From assembly GCF_022682495.2 (NCBI RefSeq), contig NC_071392.1:59483459-59547458 (forward strand): 64,000 nucleotides of DNA, in the 5' to 3' direction. Source of the stretch: Desmodus rotundus. Its lineage: Eukaryota > Chordata > Mammalia > Chiroptera > Phyllostomidae. Both the position numbers and the translations under genes were made by a program. Position 1 is the first letter of the stretch. The number at the start of each line of letters is the position of its first letter. Positions 1 to 12,204 of the stretch are shown here, one piece after another. Under the pieces are notes generated by a model that was not told where the DNA came from, ran no database searches, and saw nothing but the letters and a program-made list of their open reading frames with translations.

Positions 1-2883
1 CATCTTGAGTTTATTTTCGTGTATGGCGTAAGTTGGTGATCGAGTTTCATTTTTTTGCACGTAGCTGTCCAGATCTCCCAACACCATCTGTTGAAGAGAC
101 TGTTTTTGCTCCATTTTATGCTCCTGCCTCCTTTGTCAAATATTAATTGATTGTATAGATTTGAGTTTATTTCTGGGCTCTCTATTCTGTTCCATTGGTC
201 TATGTGCCTGTTTTTATGCCAGTACCAGGCTGTTTTGATTACAGTGGCCTTGTAATACAGTTTGATATCAGGTATTGTAATCCCTCCTGCTTTGTTCTTC
301 TTTCTCAAAATTGCTGCTGCTATTCGAGGTCGTTTATGGTTCCATATGAATTTCTGCAATGTTTGTTCTATATCTGTGAAATATGTCATGGGTACTCTAA
401 TAGGGATTGCATTGAATCTATAAATTGCTTTGGGTAGTATGGCCATTTTGATGATGTTAATTCTTCCAATCCATGAACATGGTACATGCTTCCATTTGTT
501 TGTATCTTCCTTAATTTCTTTCTTCAGTGTTGTGTAGTTTTCTGAGTACAGGTCTTTTACCTCCTTGGTTAGGTTTATTCCTAGGTACTTTTTTTTCTTG
601 TTGCTATATCGAATGGCGTTTTTTTCCTGATTTCTGTTTCTGCAGTTTCATTGTTGGTGTAAAGGAATGCCTTTGATTTCTGGGTATTGACTCTGTATCC
701 AGCTATTTTGCCAAATTCATTTATTAGGTCGAGTAGTTTTTGAGTGGATCTATAGGGTTTTCCATGTACACTATCATGTCGTCTGCAAACAGTGACAGTT
801 TCATTTCCTCCTTTCCAATTTGGATGCCTTTTATTGCTTTTTCTTGTCTGATTGCTGTGGCTAGGACTTCCAATACTATGTTGAATAGGAGTGGTGAGAG
901 AAGGCATCCTTGTCTTGTTCCTGATCTTAGTGGGAAAGCTCTAAGTTTTTGTCCATTGAGTGTGATGTTGGCTGTAGGTCTCTCATATATGGCCTTAATT
1001 ATGTTGAGGACTGCTCCCTTTATTCCCACTTTGCTGAGTGTTTTTATCAGAAATGGGTGCTGTATCTTATCGAACACTTTTTCCACCTCTATTGATATGA
1101 TCATGTGATTTTTGTCTTTGCTGTTGTTGATGTGATGTATTATGTTTATTGATTTGCGAATATTGTACCATCCTTGCATCCCTGGGATGAATCCCACTTG
1201 GTCATGGTGGATGATCTTTTTAATATATTGCTGGATGCGGTTTGCTAATATTTTGTTGAGAATTTTAGCGTCTATGTTCATCAGCCATATTGGCCTGAAG
1301 TTTTCTTTCTTCGTTGGGTCTTTATCTGGTTTTGGGATTAGGATGATGTTGGCTTCATAAAAAGAGTTTGGGAGTCTTCCATCAGTTTGGATTTTTTCGA
1401 ATAGTCTGCGAAGGATAGGGGTTAGTTCTTCCTTAAATGCTTTGTAGAAATCTCCTGTGAAGCCATCTGGTCCAGGGCTTTTGTGTGATGGGAGTTTCTT
1501 GATGACTGCTTCAATTTCCTTTGCTGATATTGGTCTGTTCAGGTTTTCTGCTTCTTCTTCAGTCAGATTTGGAAGATTATATTTTTCTAGAAATGTGTCC
1601 ATTTCATCTAGGTTTTCAAATTTCTTAGCATACAGGTCTTCATAGTAATTTCTTATGATCCTTTGTATTTCTGTGGTATCAGTTGTAATCTCTCCACTTT
1701 CATTTCTAATTCTGTTTATTTGGATCCTCTCTCTTTTCTTCTTGATGAGCCTACTTAAAGGCTTGTCGATTTTGTTTATGTTTTCAAAGAACCAGCTCCT
1801 GGATTCATTGATCCTTAGAATTGTGCTTTTAGTCTCTATGTCATTTAGTTCTGCTCTGATCTTGGTTATTTCCTTCCTTCTGCTTGCTCTGGGCTGTCTT
1901 TGTTGTTGTTCCTCCAGTTCTTGTAGGCATAGGGTTAGGTTGTTTGTTTGAACTGTTTCTAACTTCTTAAGGTAGGCCTGTATTGCTATGAACTTCCCTC
2001 TCAGGACTGCCTTCTCTGTGTCCCATAGGTTTTGGGTTGTTGTGAGTTCGTTTTCATTTGTTTCCAGGAAGTTTTTAATTTCTTCCCTAATCTCGTTCTT
2101 GACCCATTCATTGTTTAATAGCATGCTATTCAGTCTCCATGTTTTTGAGTGTTTTGGGTTTTTACCCTTGGGGTTGGTTTCTAGTTTCAGACCCTTGTGG
2201 TCAGAGAAGATGCTTGATATGATTTCAATTTTCTTGAATTTTTTGAGGGTTGCTTTGTGTCCTATCATGTGGTCTATCTTTGAAAAAGTTCCATGGACAC
2301 TTGAAAAGAATGTGTATTTTGCTTCTTTGGGATGAAAAGCTCTGTATATATCAGTTAAGTCCATTTCCTGTAGGGTATTGTTAAGTGACACAATATCTTT
2401 GTTGATCTTTTGTTTGGAAGACCTGTCCATTTTTGATAGTGGGGTGTTAAAATCCCCTACTATAATTGTGTTGCTGTCAATATCTTTCTTGAAATCCTCC
2501 AAGATTTTCTTTATGTATTTGGGTGCTCCTATGTTGGGTGCATATATATTTACAATGTTTATGTCTTCTTGGTGGATTCTTCCTTTGAGTATTATGAAGT
2601 GACCTTCTGGGTCTCTCTTTATGGCCCTTCTTTGGAAGTCTATTTTGTCTGATATGAGTATTGCTACCCCTGCTTTTTTTTCCTGTCCGTTTACTTGGAA
2701 GATTTGTTTCCAGCCCTTCACTTTCAGTCTGTGTAAATCTTTTGTCCTGAGATGGGTTTCTTGTAGGCAGCATATGTGTGGGTCATGTTTTCTTATCCAT
2801 TCAGCTGTTCTATGTCTTTTGATTGGAGCATTTAATCCATTTACGTTTAAGGTTATTATCGATAGGTAGTTATTCATTGCCAT
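1..2883 (-). pseudogene. L1-A ORF2 (endonuclease/reverse transcriptase), frameshifted
   Basis: ORF2p nicks target DNA with its APE-like endonuclease and copies L1 RNA at the nick. From the ATG at 2883 an open stretch of 719 codons covers the endonuclease (QETHLR, GDFNTP, SDHKG motifs) and most of the reverse transcriptase including FADD. The frame breaks near 748, where one G present in L1-K is missing, just after the FADD box. The C-terminal third continues in another frame to base 1 and further length differences from L1-K occur at about 590-625. The last roughly 310 codons are outside the window. The product would lack the thumb and the Cys-rich C terminus. Confidence 0.93.
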
Positions 2884-2929
2884 TATTTCCTAACTGTGTT
2901 CCTCTGTCTTTCTCTTTTCCTTCCTTTCC

Positions 2930-3862
2930 TTAAAGCAGTCCCTTTAGCATCTCTTGCAGAGCTGGTTTGGTGGAGCTGTATTCTTTTAGACTTCTTTTGT
3001 CTGGGAAACTCTTTATTTGGTCTTCTATCTTGATCGAGAGCCTTGCTGGGTAAAGTAGTCTTGGTTGCAGGCCTCTGGTTCTCAGTACTTGGAATATTTT
3101 TTGCCATTCTCTTCTGGCTTGGAGCGTTTCCATTGAGAAGTCAGTTGCTAATCTTATCGGGGCTCCCTTGTATGTTACTTCCTTTTTCTCCCTTGCTGCC
3201 TTTAAGATCCTCTCTTTGTCTTGGAAATTTGCCATTTTAATTATGATGTGTCTTGCAGTGGGTCTCTTTGGGTTCCTCTTGTTTGGGACTCTCTGTGATT
3301 CCTGGATTTGGGTGACTTTTTCTCTTCTCAGATTAGGGAAATTTTCCATCATTACTTTTTCAAACAGGTTTTCTATCCCTTGCTCTTCTTCTTCTCCTTC
3401 TGGTATTCCTATTATACGGATATTGTTACGTTTCATGTTGTCCTGCATTTCCCTTATTGCCTCTTCATTCTTTCTGAGCCTCTTTTCCTTTTATTGCTCC
3501 TTCTGTGTGTTTTTTTCTACTTTGTCCTCCATCTCGCTGATCCGATCCTCTGCTTCGTCAAGTCTGCTTTTAATTCCTTCTACTGTGTTCTTCAATTCAG
3601 AAATTGTATTCTTCATTTCCTCTTGGCTCTTGTTGATATTTTCTATTTCCTTTTTCATGTTGATATAGTTTGCAGTGAGTTCATTGTAGTTTCCTTGTAG
3701 TTTCTGGTAGTTCTCTTTGAGCTCAGAGAGCTCAGTGAGCTTCCTGATGACCATTGCTTTCAACTCAGTATCTGATAGTTGACTTGCCTCTTTTTCAGTT
3801 AGTATTCTTTCTGAGACTTCCTCCTTTCCTTTCATTTGGGAATTGTGTCTTTGTCTTCCCAT
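2930..3862 (-). pseudogene. L1-A ORF1 (RNA-binding protein), one nonsense codon
   Basis: ORF1p is the trimeric coiled-coil RNA chaperone that coats L1 RNA. The frame is the same length as the intact L1-K ORF1 (310 codons plus stop). The two open segments, 3862-3491 and 3448-2930, are in the same phase, so the break is a point mutation: a GAA codon in L1-K is TAA here at 3491-3493, about codon 124. The stop falls at the end of the coiled coil, before the RRM and C-terminal domain, so any product would lack RNA binding. Confidence 0.93.
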
Positions 3863-5535
3863 TGTTTGTGAGGCTCTTCTTGTTGGCCTCTGCTTCTTAA
3901 ATTGCTTTGTTCTGACTCCCTGGATTTATGATATGAACTTCTATGGTAGAATGCCAATGGGATTCGGTGGTGCTGTCTCCTTACTCTCCTGTGCTCACTG
4001 GTCTTGAGCTGACGTTTATGTTTTTAACACGTCTAACTCTAGTCTTTTCAGCATTCCAGGTTTTGTTGTCTCACCTGTGGGAAAGAGAGAAAAGGGGGGG
4101 AGAAAGAAAAGAAAAGAAAAAAAAAACCCACAAAAAAAACCCAAAACAAAGATGGGAAGGAGGGAAAAAGGAAATAGGAAAGGAGGAAAGGAAGTAAGGA
4201 GGGAAGAAGGAATAAAGAAAGATCGGAGGGAAGATAAGAAGGAATTTTAACAAAAATTAAAACATAGAAATAGATAAAAGAAGGCAGGAAGAAGACATAA
4301 AAATGGTAAAGGATGGGAGGAAGAAGGAATGAAAAAAAGAAATAAAGAGAGGGGAAGAAGGAATTCAGGGGGAAAGGAAAAAAAAAAAGAAAAAAAAAGG
4401 ATAAAAAAAAAATCTTCTGTTGGCTTTAAACCAGTCAGGTTATTTCTGCTTGTGTCCTGTCTGTGCAGGGGGAGGGGATGGTTGGAAGGATTGGTTTCAC
4501 TTTTCTCCCTTCCTGGGTCACACTCTTCGCTGTTTTGTAGGTGTGGTCCCTGGCAATCTATCAGGCTGTTGATCAGCCAATCCAGCCGCTTTGGCTTGTG
4601 ACGCGTGCGCTCGCAGCAGGGGAATCCAGCCGCTTTGGGTTGTGACGCTATTTTGTGCGCTGAGCGCGCAGCCGGCCGACCAATCGAGTCGCCCGGGCTG
4701 GGACGCTAGGGCGCAGGCGGCATGTTCAGCCGCCTTGGCGTTAGGACCCTCGCCAGCAGCTTTGTGTTTGGAAAACGTGCACCCAGCCATCCCTGCGCTT
4801 GGTGAGCGCGCAACCCGCCGAGCCTGAGGTTCTATGCTTGGGAGCCGTTCCAGCCGCCCTGGGCTTGAGTCTCTCGGGCAGGCGGGGCCGCCCTGGGACT
4901 GAATCACGCGGCACTTGGTTCCGAGGTTTTGGGCCTGTGGGTGGAGCAGCTAGCCTCAGCTCCAAATGATCTCGGAGGTTTCAGGTGTGGGTGCCCCTCC
5001 GGGGTTTCATGTATGGGCCCCGTTCGCTAATCTGCGCACGCGCGCGCGCCACCGGACCTCAGGTGAGCGCAGTCACTCTGGTGCTGCCCATCCCCCCGCT
5101 CGCAGTCCAGGGGCGGAGGGGGGAGGGGCGCCAGGGGCCTCGGCTACCACTGAGAGTTCTCTAACTAGCCCCTGAGTGTCTCTATTTTCTTTTTCTTTTT
5201 GAGAAATTCTTACTTTTCAAGCTCCCGTGGTCCAATCAAGCACCTGGCTGCTCACAGCACAGCCTGGCCCTCTCCCAAGACTCCTGCAGGAGCCCCTGCG
5301 CCAGGGCTGGCGCTTCTGCCGCCCTTGTACCGCGCGTTCCCGGGTCCCGGGGACCTTATTGTCCTTGAGCACTCTTCTTACCATCAGATCTTTCAATGTC
5401 CTCTATCTTTGGTCTCTGATCTTCGTATATGCTGGAATACTGTTGGCTGTTTGCTCTGCTCCTCAGATCAGCTAGGTATTTCCCTGGCGCTGAGGGGAAG
5501 TGGATTCTGCTCCCACCTATGTTGCCGCCATCTTC
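3863..5535 (-). promoter_or_regulatory. L1-A 5' UTR with internal promoter
   Basis: In L1 sense order this holds the start GAAGATGGCGGC (YY1-type motif, 5524-5535), a GC- and CpG-rich segment (about 4580-5160), a long polypyrimidine tract (purine-rich on the plus strand, about 4081-4410), and CCCACAG/GTGA at 4073-4080. About 210 nt of leader then lead to ORF1. L1 5' UTRs are internal pol II promoters in general. Promoter activity of this copy is inferred, not shown. Confidence 0.8.
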
Positions 5536-5839
5536 CACAAAATACCTGAAAAGGCTCGCGCCTAAAGTTTTATAGCCCTTTAACTAATTGACTGTAACTC
5601 AGAATAAGTCCTCAAAGTTCTCTATATTTTATGTATTGTTTGACCCTTACTGCCTGACAATGATTGATGAGCTTTATCTGTATTCCTGTGCAAAATGAAC
5701 CTAATAAAAGCCCATGGAGGAAAAGGCTCTTGGCCCTTCTCCTTTGAGGGATCGGCCACCTCTCCTCCCCAAGCAGATCATGTCTTGATAGACTTACTCT
5801 CATCCATGGCAGACGTGGGGCTCAGAGATAAACCTCCAT
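5536..5839 (+). repeat. Possible endogenous-retrovirus LTR fragment
   Basis: The segment between two L1s is unlike L1. It contains a polyadenylation signal AATAAA (5703-5708) followed by a stretch resembling an R/U5 region rich in CT and CCTCTCCTCCCC. That arrangement is typical of the 3' half of a class I LTR. No coding sequence, primer-binding site or second LTR is seen. The identification rests on general appearance only. Confidence 0.35.
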
Positions 5840-6134
5840 GACAAGCACCTATACAACAGTGTACAAGATGTGGTGGGGGCTGAGTCTCAGTCAGCCAGCC
5901 AGAGGGGAGAATGCACCAATGAATGGGTCATCAACAATCAAGACCCAAATGTAACAGGAGAGCCCATATAAATAGCATAAGTGGCATTCTAGAATATCCA
6001 TATAAGGAGATCAAGGAGACTGCACCACTGAGTCCCACTGGACACTTATCACATAAGACTAACTCAGGAAGATAGGGAGTCTAAATACTTCTATCTAATA
6101 TGTAGAAACAAACAAACAAAAAGAATCAGATAAA

Positions 6135-7032
6135 ATGGGGAGACAAAAGAAAAACCCAAACAAAAGGAAAGGTGGAATCCCCAGGAAAAGAAGTAAATGA
6201 AATTGAGAAAAGCAATTTATCAAACATAGGGTTCAAAGTAATGGTTATAAGGATAATCAAAGAACGTAATGTGAACTACAAGGAACTTAGTGGGAACTAA
6301 ATCAGCAGGAAAAGACATAAAAACTTGAATAAGAACCAGTTGAAAACGAAGAATGTAATTTCTAAAATTAAGAACATACTAGAAGGAATAAAAAGTAGGC
6401 TAGATGAAACAGAGGATCAAATCAGTAATTGGGAAGACAAGGTAGAAAAAAAGCACCCAATCATAGCAAAAAAGAAAAAAAGACTCAAAAAGAACAAGGA
6501 TGGTTTATGGGAACTTGGGACAATAAGAAACATAATACTATCTGCATCAAGGGATACCAAAAGGAAAAGAAAGAGAGAAAGGGATAGAAAACCTGTTTGA
6601 AAAGTAATGACAGAAAACTTCCTTAACCTGATGCAGGAAAAAGTCACACAAGTTCAGGAGCACAGAGAGTCCCAGTTGAGAGGAACCCAAACAGACCCAC
6701 ATTAATCACATCAGAAATAAAATGGCATAATGTAAGGACAGAGTTAATCTTAAAGGTAGCAAGACAGAAACAGTTATCTTCAAGGGAGCTCCAATAAGAC
6801 TATCAGAAAATTTGTCAACAAACACTGCAGGCCAGAAATGTTTGGCATGAAATATTCAAAGGAATGAAAATCAAGGACATGCAACCAAACTACCCTATCC
6901 AACAAAGCTCTCATTTAAAATGGAAGGTGAAATAACAAGCTTCCCAGACCAAAAAAAAAAAAAAAAAAAAAGGCTAAAGGAGTTCATTAATACCAAACCA
7001 ACATTGCAAGAGATGTTAAGAAACTGCCTTAA
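6135..7032 (+). pseudogene. L1-B ORF1 remnant
   Basis: It starts at an ATG giving MGRQK, the usual ORF1 opening in this window, and ends near the expected TAA at 7030. Conserved stretches are recognisable in mixed frames, such as the coiled-coil segment with GIKSRLDETEDQISNWEDK at about 6385-6440. Frameshifts, stops and a run of about 23 A (6950-6972) break it. No product is expected. Confidence 0.85.
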
Positions 7033-7081
7033 GAAGAAGAGTAAAAGAGATATAGAGGAATAAAATGACAAAGAATTAATA

Positions 7082-7640
7082 CTGGGTTAGCCAAAAAGTT
7101 CATTTATTTTTTTCTGTACTATAGCTCTATAATGTTGAGTTGTTTTTAACTTTATCCAAAACAATGTAGTTAAATTCTTTATGACAGCTGTCATATCAGC
7201 ATGCATTTAAAAAACTTACCAAAATTTTAAAACTTATCAAATTGGTGAATTTTTGTGCAGCCATTTTAATGTTGAAGATGGAAGGACATATGCAAAATTT
7301 TTGGTGTATTACACTTTATATTTCAAGAAAGGTAAAAATGCAAATGAAAATCAAAAAAGATTTGTGCAGCATATGGAGAAGGTGTGGGGGCTGATCAAAC
7401 AGATCAAAATGGTTTGCAAATTTTCTTGGTATTGATATTTTTCCAACTAAATCTTTGCTGTGGGGCTGTCTTATGTTTTGGAGATGTGTAGCAGCACTCT
7501 TGGGCTCTATGCACTAGAAGCCAATAGCGGGAGGTTGTTGACATACTCAAAATAGTGAAATAAATACATTTATTGGGGAAAATGAAAAAAGTACCTTTTA
7601 TTTTATGGACAAAACTAAACAGACATTTTGGTCAACCCCA
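7082..7640. mobile_element. Mariner-type DNA transposon remnant, internally deleted
   Basis: The left end reads CTGGGTTAGCCAAAAAGTTC, close to the TIR of mammalian mariner elements. The right end, read on the minus strand, gives TGGGGTTGACCAAAATGTC, an inverted match. The left flank ends in TA, the mariner target. About 560 bp is too short for a full 1.3-kb element. A short open stretch (7253-7435) resembles the N-terminal part of a mariner transposase but is truncated. It sits between the first codons of L1-B ORF2. Confidence 0.75.
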
Positions 7641-8798
7641 AACTTATTAATAATAACAACTTTTAATATAAGTAGTTTAAATGCTCCAATCAAGAGCCAT
7701 ATGGATAACAATGGATAAGAAATCATGACCCACATATATGCTGTCTACCCACCTCAGAGACCCACATCAGAACTAAAGATATACATAGGCTGAAATTAAA
7801 GAAATGGAAAAATCCCATTCAAATAGAGGTGAAAGGAAACCTGGGGTAGCAATACTTCTGTCTGACAAAATAGACTTCAAAACAAAGGCAACACGAAGAG
7901 GAAAGGAAGGTCCCTACATAATGCCAAAAATATCAATCCAATAAGAGAATATAACTCTTATAAACACGTATGTGGACAATATAGGAGCACCTTTATGTAT
8001 ATAAAGAAAATATTGCTGGACTTTAAGGAAGAGATCTATAGCAATACAGTCATAGTAGGGCAGTTTAACACCCTACTGTCACCACTGGACAGATCTTCCA
8101 GACAAAAAAGTAACAAGAAAACAGCAACCTTAAATGATATACTAGATTGTATGGATTTAATTGATATTTACAGAACATTTCATCACAGAGCATCAGAATA
8201 TACATTCTTCTCCAGTACACATGGAAAATTCTCAAGTAAAGTCCACATGGTCTATATTTGAACAAAAAGTAAGTTTTAACAAACACAAGAGAATTGAAAT
8301 CATATCGAGAATTTTTTTTGATAACAATAGCATAAAACTAAAAATCAACCTCAGTAAAAGAAATCTGGAGGCTAAATGTGGAGTAACATATGGAGGCTAA
8401 ATAGCATGTTATTAAATAATGAATGGGTAATCAAAGAGATTGAAGAAAAAATAAAAAAGTACCTGGAAACAAATGAAAATGAGTACAAAACAATCCAAAA
8501 CCTATGGGGCACAGCGAAAGCAGTCCTGAGAAGGATGTTCATAGATTTAGCCATACATCAAGAAGGTAGAAAAATCTCAAATAAACAATATAACCCAACA
8601 CCGAGAAGATCTAGAAAAACAAAGAGAGCTCAATAGAAGTAAATGAAAGAAAATAATGAAGGTCAGAGAAGAAATAAATGCCATAGAGGATCAATGAATA
8701 CAGGAGCTGGTTCTTGGATAAGATAAACAAAATTGATAAACTTTTAAACGAATTCATCAAGAAAAAAAGAGAGAAGACCCAAATTAACAAAATAAGAA

Positions 8799-9175
8799 AT
8801 GATAAAAATACAATGGGACATTTACACAATGAAATACTACTTGGTTATAAAAAAGAAAAAAAAAATACCCTTTGGAACAGTATGGATGGACCTGGAGAAT
8901 ATTTTGCTAAGTGAAATAATCTAGTCAAAGAAAGACAAATACCATGTGATTTCACTCAGAGGTGGAATCTAACAAACCAACTGAACTATCAAGGAAAATT
9001 GGGATAGACACATAGATGGAGAGCAGGATATCAGCTAGTGGGGGAAGAGAAGTTAGGGAGTAGGGGGATTGAGTAAAAAGGAAAAAGGGCTCATGCACAT
9101 GGACAACAGTGTGGTGATTGCTGGGGGGAATGGTGTAAGTGGACTAAATGGTAATAGAAAAATTCAATAAATATT
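8799..9175 (+). mobile_element. 5'-truncated L1 3' fragment inserted in L1-B
   Basis: From about 8799 the sequence jumps from the middle of ORF2 to the ORF2 C-terminal/3' UTR region (an AATGGGACATTTACACAATG-like start) and runs through a 3' UTR to TTCAATAAATATTAAA. L1-B ORF2 then resumes exactly where it stopped. The 9-bp repeat AAATAAGAA at 8790-8798 and 9176-9184 is a candidate target-site duplication. Confidence 0.75.
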
Positions 9176-12042
9176 AAATAAGAAGAAAGAGGAGAAATAA
9201 GAATAGATACCACAGAAATTCAAAGGTTTGTAAAAATATACTTTGAACAGCTATATGCCAAGAAACTGGACAACCTGGGTGAAATGGAGACATTTCTAGA
9301 ATCATAACATATCCCAAAACTGAATCAAGAAGCAGCAGAACACCTGAATAGACCCAAAACAACTAATGGAATTGAAACAGTAATAAAAAATCTCCACGCA
9401 AACAAAAGTCCTGGACCAGATAGCTCTACAGGAAAATTTTACAAATCAACCAAAGAACTAACAACTATTCTTCTCAAATTATTCTAAAAAATTTGAGAAG
9501 AGGGAAGGCTTCCAAGCTGTTTTTATGAAACCAGTATTATCCTAATTCTAAAAACAAGGCAAAGACAAAAAGAAAGAAAGCTATAAGCCACATACCTGAT
9601 GAACGTTGATGATAAAATCCTCAACAAAATATTAGTAAACTGGATCCAGCAACACATTAAAAGAATCATACACCAATATCAAATGGGGTTTTCCTGGGTA
9701 TGCAAAATTGGTACAATATTTGCAAATCTATAACTATGATATATCACACAAACAAAATGAAGGATAAAAATCACATAATCATATCAATTGATGAAGAAAA
9801 AACATTTTATAAAATCCAGCACCCATTTATGATAAAAACTGTCAGCAAAGTAGGAATAGCGATATCATACCCTGACATAATAAAGGCCATACATGTAAAA
9901 CCTACTGCCAACATCATACTCAGGAGGTAAAAACTAAAAGCATTTCCTCTAAGATCAGGCCAAGACAGGGATGTCTACTTTTACTACTCATTCATCATAG
10001 TATTGGAAGTCCTATCCACAGTGATCAGACACAAGAAGAAATAACAGTCACTCAAATTGAAAAGGAGGAAGTAAAACTGTTATTATTTGCAGATGACATA
10101 ATATTGTACATAGAAAAACCTATAGGCTCCATAAAAAACTAGTAGACCTAATAAACAAATTTGACAAAGTAACAGGGTACAAAATCAATACTCAGAAATC
10201 GTTGGCATTTGTATAAACCAATTATGAACTCTTAGAAAGAGAAACTAAGAAAACAACCCCATTTACTATTGCAACAAGAAAAATGAGGTACCTAGGAGGT
10301 AAAATACCTTTATTTGGAAAATTACAGGGCACCAAAGAGATTGAGGAAGATACAAATAAGTGGATGCATATACCTTGCTCATGGATTGGAAGAATTAACA
10401 TCATTAAAATGGCTACGCAACTCAAAGAAATGTATAGATTCAATGCAAATCCTATTAAAATATCAATGGCATTTCACAGATCTAGAATGACTATTCCAAA
10501 TATTTATACAGATCCAAAAAAGACCCCGAATAGCCAAGCAATCTTGAGGAAGACGAACAAAATTGGAGGGAGTATAATACCTGATGTAAAACTATACTGT
10601 ATGGCCACTGTAATCCAAACAGTATGGTTTTGGCATTAAAACAGACACATAGACCAATGGAACAGAATAGACAGCCCAGAAATAAACCCATGCCTCTATG
10701 GTCTATTCATATTTGACCAAGGAGGCAAGATCATACTATCAAGTGAAGACAGTCTCTTCAATAAATGGTGTTGGGAAAACTGGAGTAGTACTTGCAAAAA
10801 TAAAACTAGACTACCAATTTATACCATACACTAGAATAAACTCAAAATGGATAAAAGATTTAAATATAACTAATGATATAATACAACCTCCAGAGGAAAA
10901 AACAGCAGTAAAATTCCAGATATCTTTTGTAGGAATATTTTTGCCAATGTATCTCCTAGGGCAACAAAGGAAAAAATAAACAAATAAGACTATATTAAAT
11001 TAAAAACTTCTGCATAGCTAAAAATACCATCAACAAAATGAAAAGAGAATCCACTGTATGGGAGACTATATTTGCAAATGACACAGCTGATAAAGGTTTA
11101 CCTTCCATAATGTATAAAGAACTTACCCAACTCAACACTAGGAAGACAAACATTCCAATCAATAAGTGGTTAAAGGATTTGAATAAACACTTCTCTGAGG
11201 AGGGTGTTGAGATGGCCAAAAGACATCAAAAAATGCTCAGCATAACTAATCATCAAAGAGATTAAAATTAAAACCACAATGAGATATTACCTCTTATCTG
11301 CCAGAAAGGCTACCTTCAATAAATCATCAACAACAACAAAATCAAGTGCTGGCAAAGATATGGAGAAAAGGGAATCCTAGTATACTGTTGATGGCAATGT
11401 AGATTGGTGCAATCACTGTGGAAAACAACATGGAATTCCCTCAAAAATTAAAAATGATACTGTCTTTTGACCCTATGATTCCACTTCTGAGAATATTTCC
11501 AGAGAATCCAGAAACACCTATTCAAAAGGATATGCACACCCCTATGTGTATATTAGAATTATTTACAATAGCAAAGACTTAGAAACAGTCTAAGGGTCCA
11601 TCAGTGAATGGGTGGATAAAAAAGCTTTGGTACATTTACACAATGGAATACTACAAAACCATAAAAAGTGAATTATTCCTTTTTTGTGACAGCATGGATG
11701 GAAGTGGAGATTATTATACCAAGTGAAATAAGCCCATCAGTGAAAGGCAAATACCATATGATCTCACTTATGACTAGAATCTAATGAACAAAGTAACTTA
11801 TCCAGCAAAATAGATCAGAGGCACAGAACCATGGAAACATCTGACTCCTGTAGGAGGGGAGGAGGGAGGTGGGAACTGGTTTAAAATAAGTGAAGGGATA
11901 AAAGAACATCCATGCATGAAATATGGACATGGACAACTGTGTGGGGATTGACTTGTAAATGGGAATGGGCTGTGAGGAGAAGAGGAAGGGGGAAAACTGG
12001 GACAGCTCTAACATCATAAAACAATAAAAATGTTTTTAAAAA

Positions 12043-12067
12043 GCAAATATATATATTTATATATATG

Positions 12068-12132
<65 letters not shown>
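12043..12132. repeat. (TA)n microsatellite
   Basis: An almost pure alternating TA tract, longest run about 12067-12129, lies directly at the 3' end of L1-B after its A-rich tail. It probably grew from the tail of the element. Confidence 0.95.
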
Positions 12133-12204
12133 AATAGGTAAAAAAAAACTTTACAAAACCATCCTTCTCACTGTGGTCACTCAAATGCCTGGCATGCAGA
12201 ACAG

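Larger units (their letters stand above)
1..5535 (-). mobile_element. L1-A: recent LINE-1, 3' end cut off by the window edge
   Basis: The sequence is collinear with L1-K: base 1 matches about 56886 and base 5535 matches 62472, with only scattered differences by eye, so both belong to one young subfamily. Read on the minus strand the order is 5' UTR (5535-3863), ORF1, ORF2, and then the window edge. The 5' end is complete and begins GAAGATGGCGGC. The 3' UTR and 3' target-site duplication lie outside the window. Both ORFs carry single inactivating lesions, so it is a dead but recent copy. Confidence 0.96.
7065..11784 (+). pseudogene. L1-B ORF2 remnant
   Basis: The L1 ORF2 order is recognisable from the start region (NGLNAP-like at about 7676), through the endonuclease (7995-8261), reverse transcriptase (9700-9930; FADD-like DNA at about 10087) and C-terminal domain (11030-11770). 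The frame is broken throughout. Two foreign insertions (7082-7640 and 8799-9175) split it. Without them the length is about 3.8 kb, normal for L1 ORF2. Confidence 0.88.
5840..12042 (+). mobile_element. L1-B: old LINE-1, nearly complete but riddled with lesions
   Basis: In order: remnant 5' UTR (5840-6134), ORF1 (6135-7032), ORF2 (7065-11784) and 3' UTR ending AACAATAAAAATG (AATAAA at 12023-12028). The 5' UTR start resembles that of L1-H (the ACAACAGT...AGATGTGGTGGG region), an older 5' UTR type than in L1-A and L1-K. Many stops and indels occur. It is interrupted by a mariner remnant (7082-7640) and by a 3' L1 fragment (8799-9175). The element was therefore in place before both. Confidence 0.9.

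Noticed and set aside
740..1108. Open reading frames on the plus strand across L1-A (for example 122 codons)
   Set aside because: They are antisense to conserved ORF2. The same antisense frames recur in L1-K at 57630-57995, as expected from codon bias, not from separate genes.
4591..5175. Proline/alanine-rich frames in the L1-A 5' UTR
   Set aside because: They arise from CpG-rich promoter sequence. They differ in frame between L1-A and L1-K and have no conserved product.
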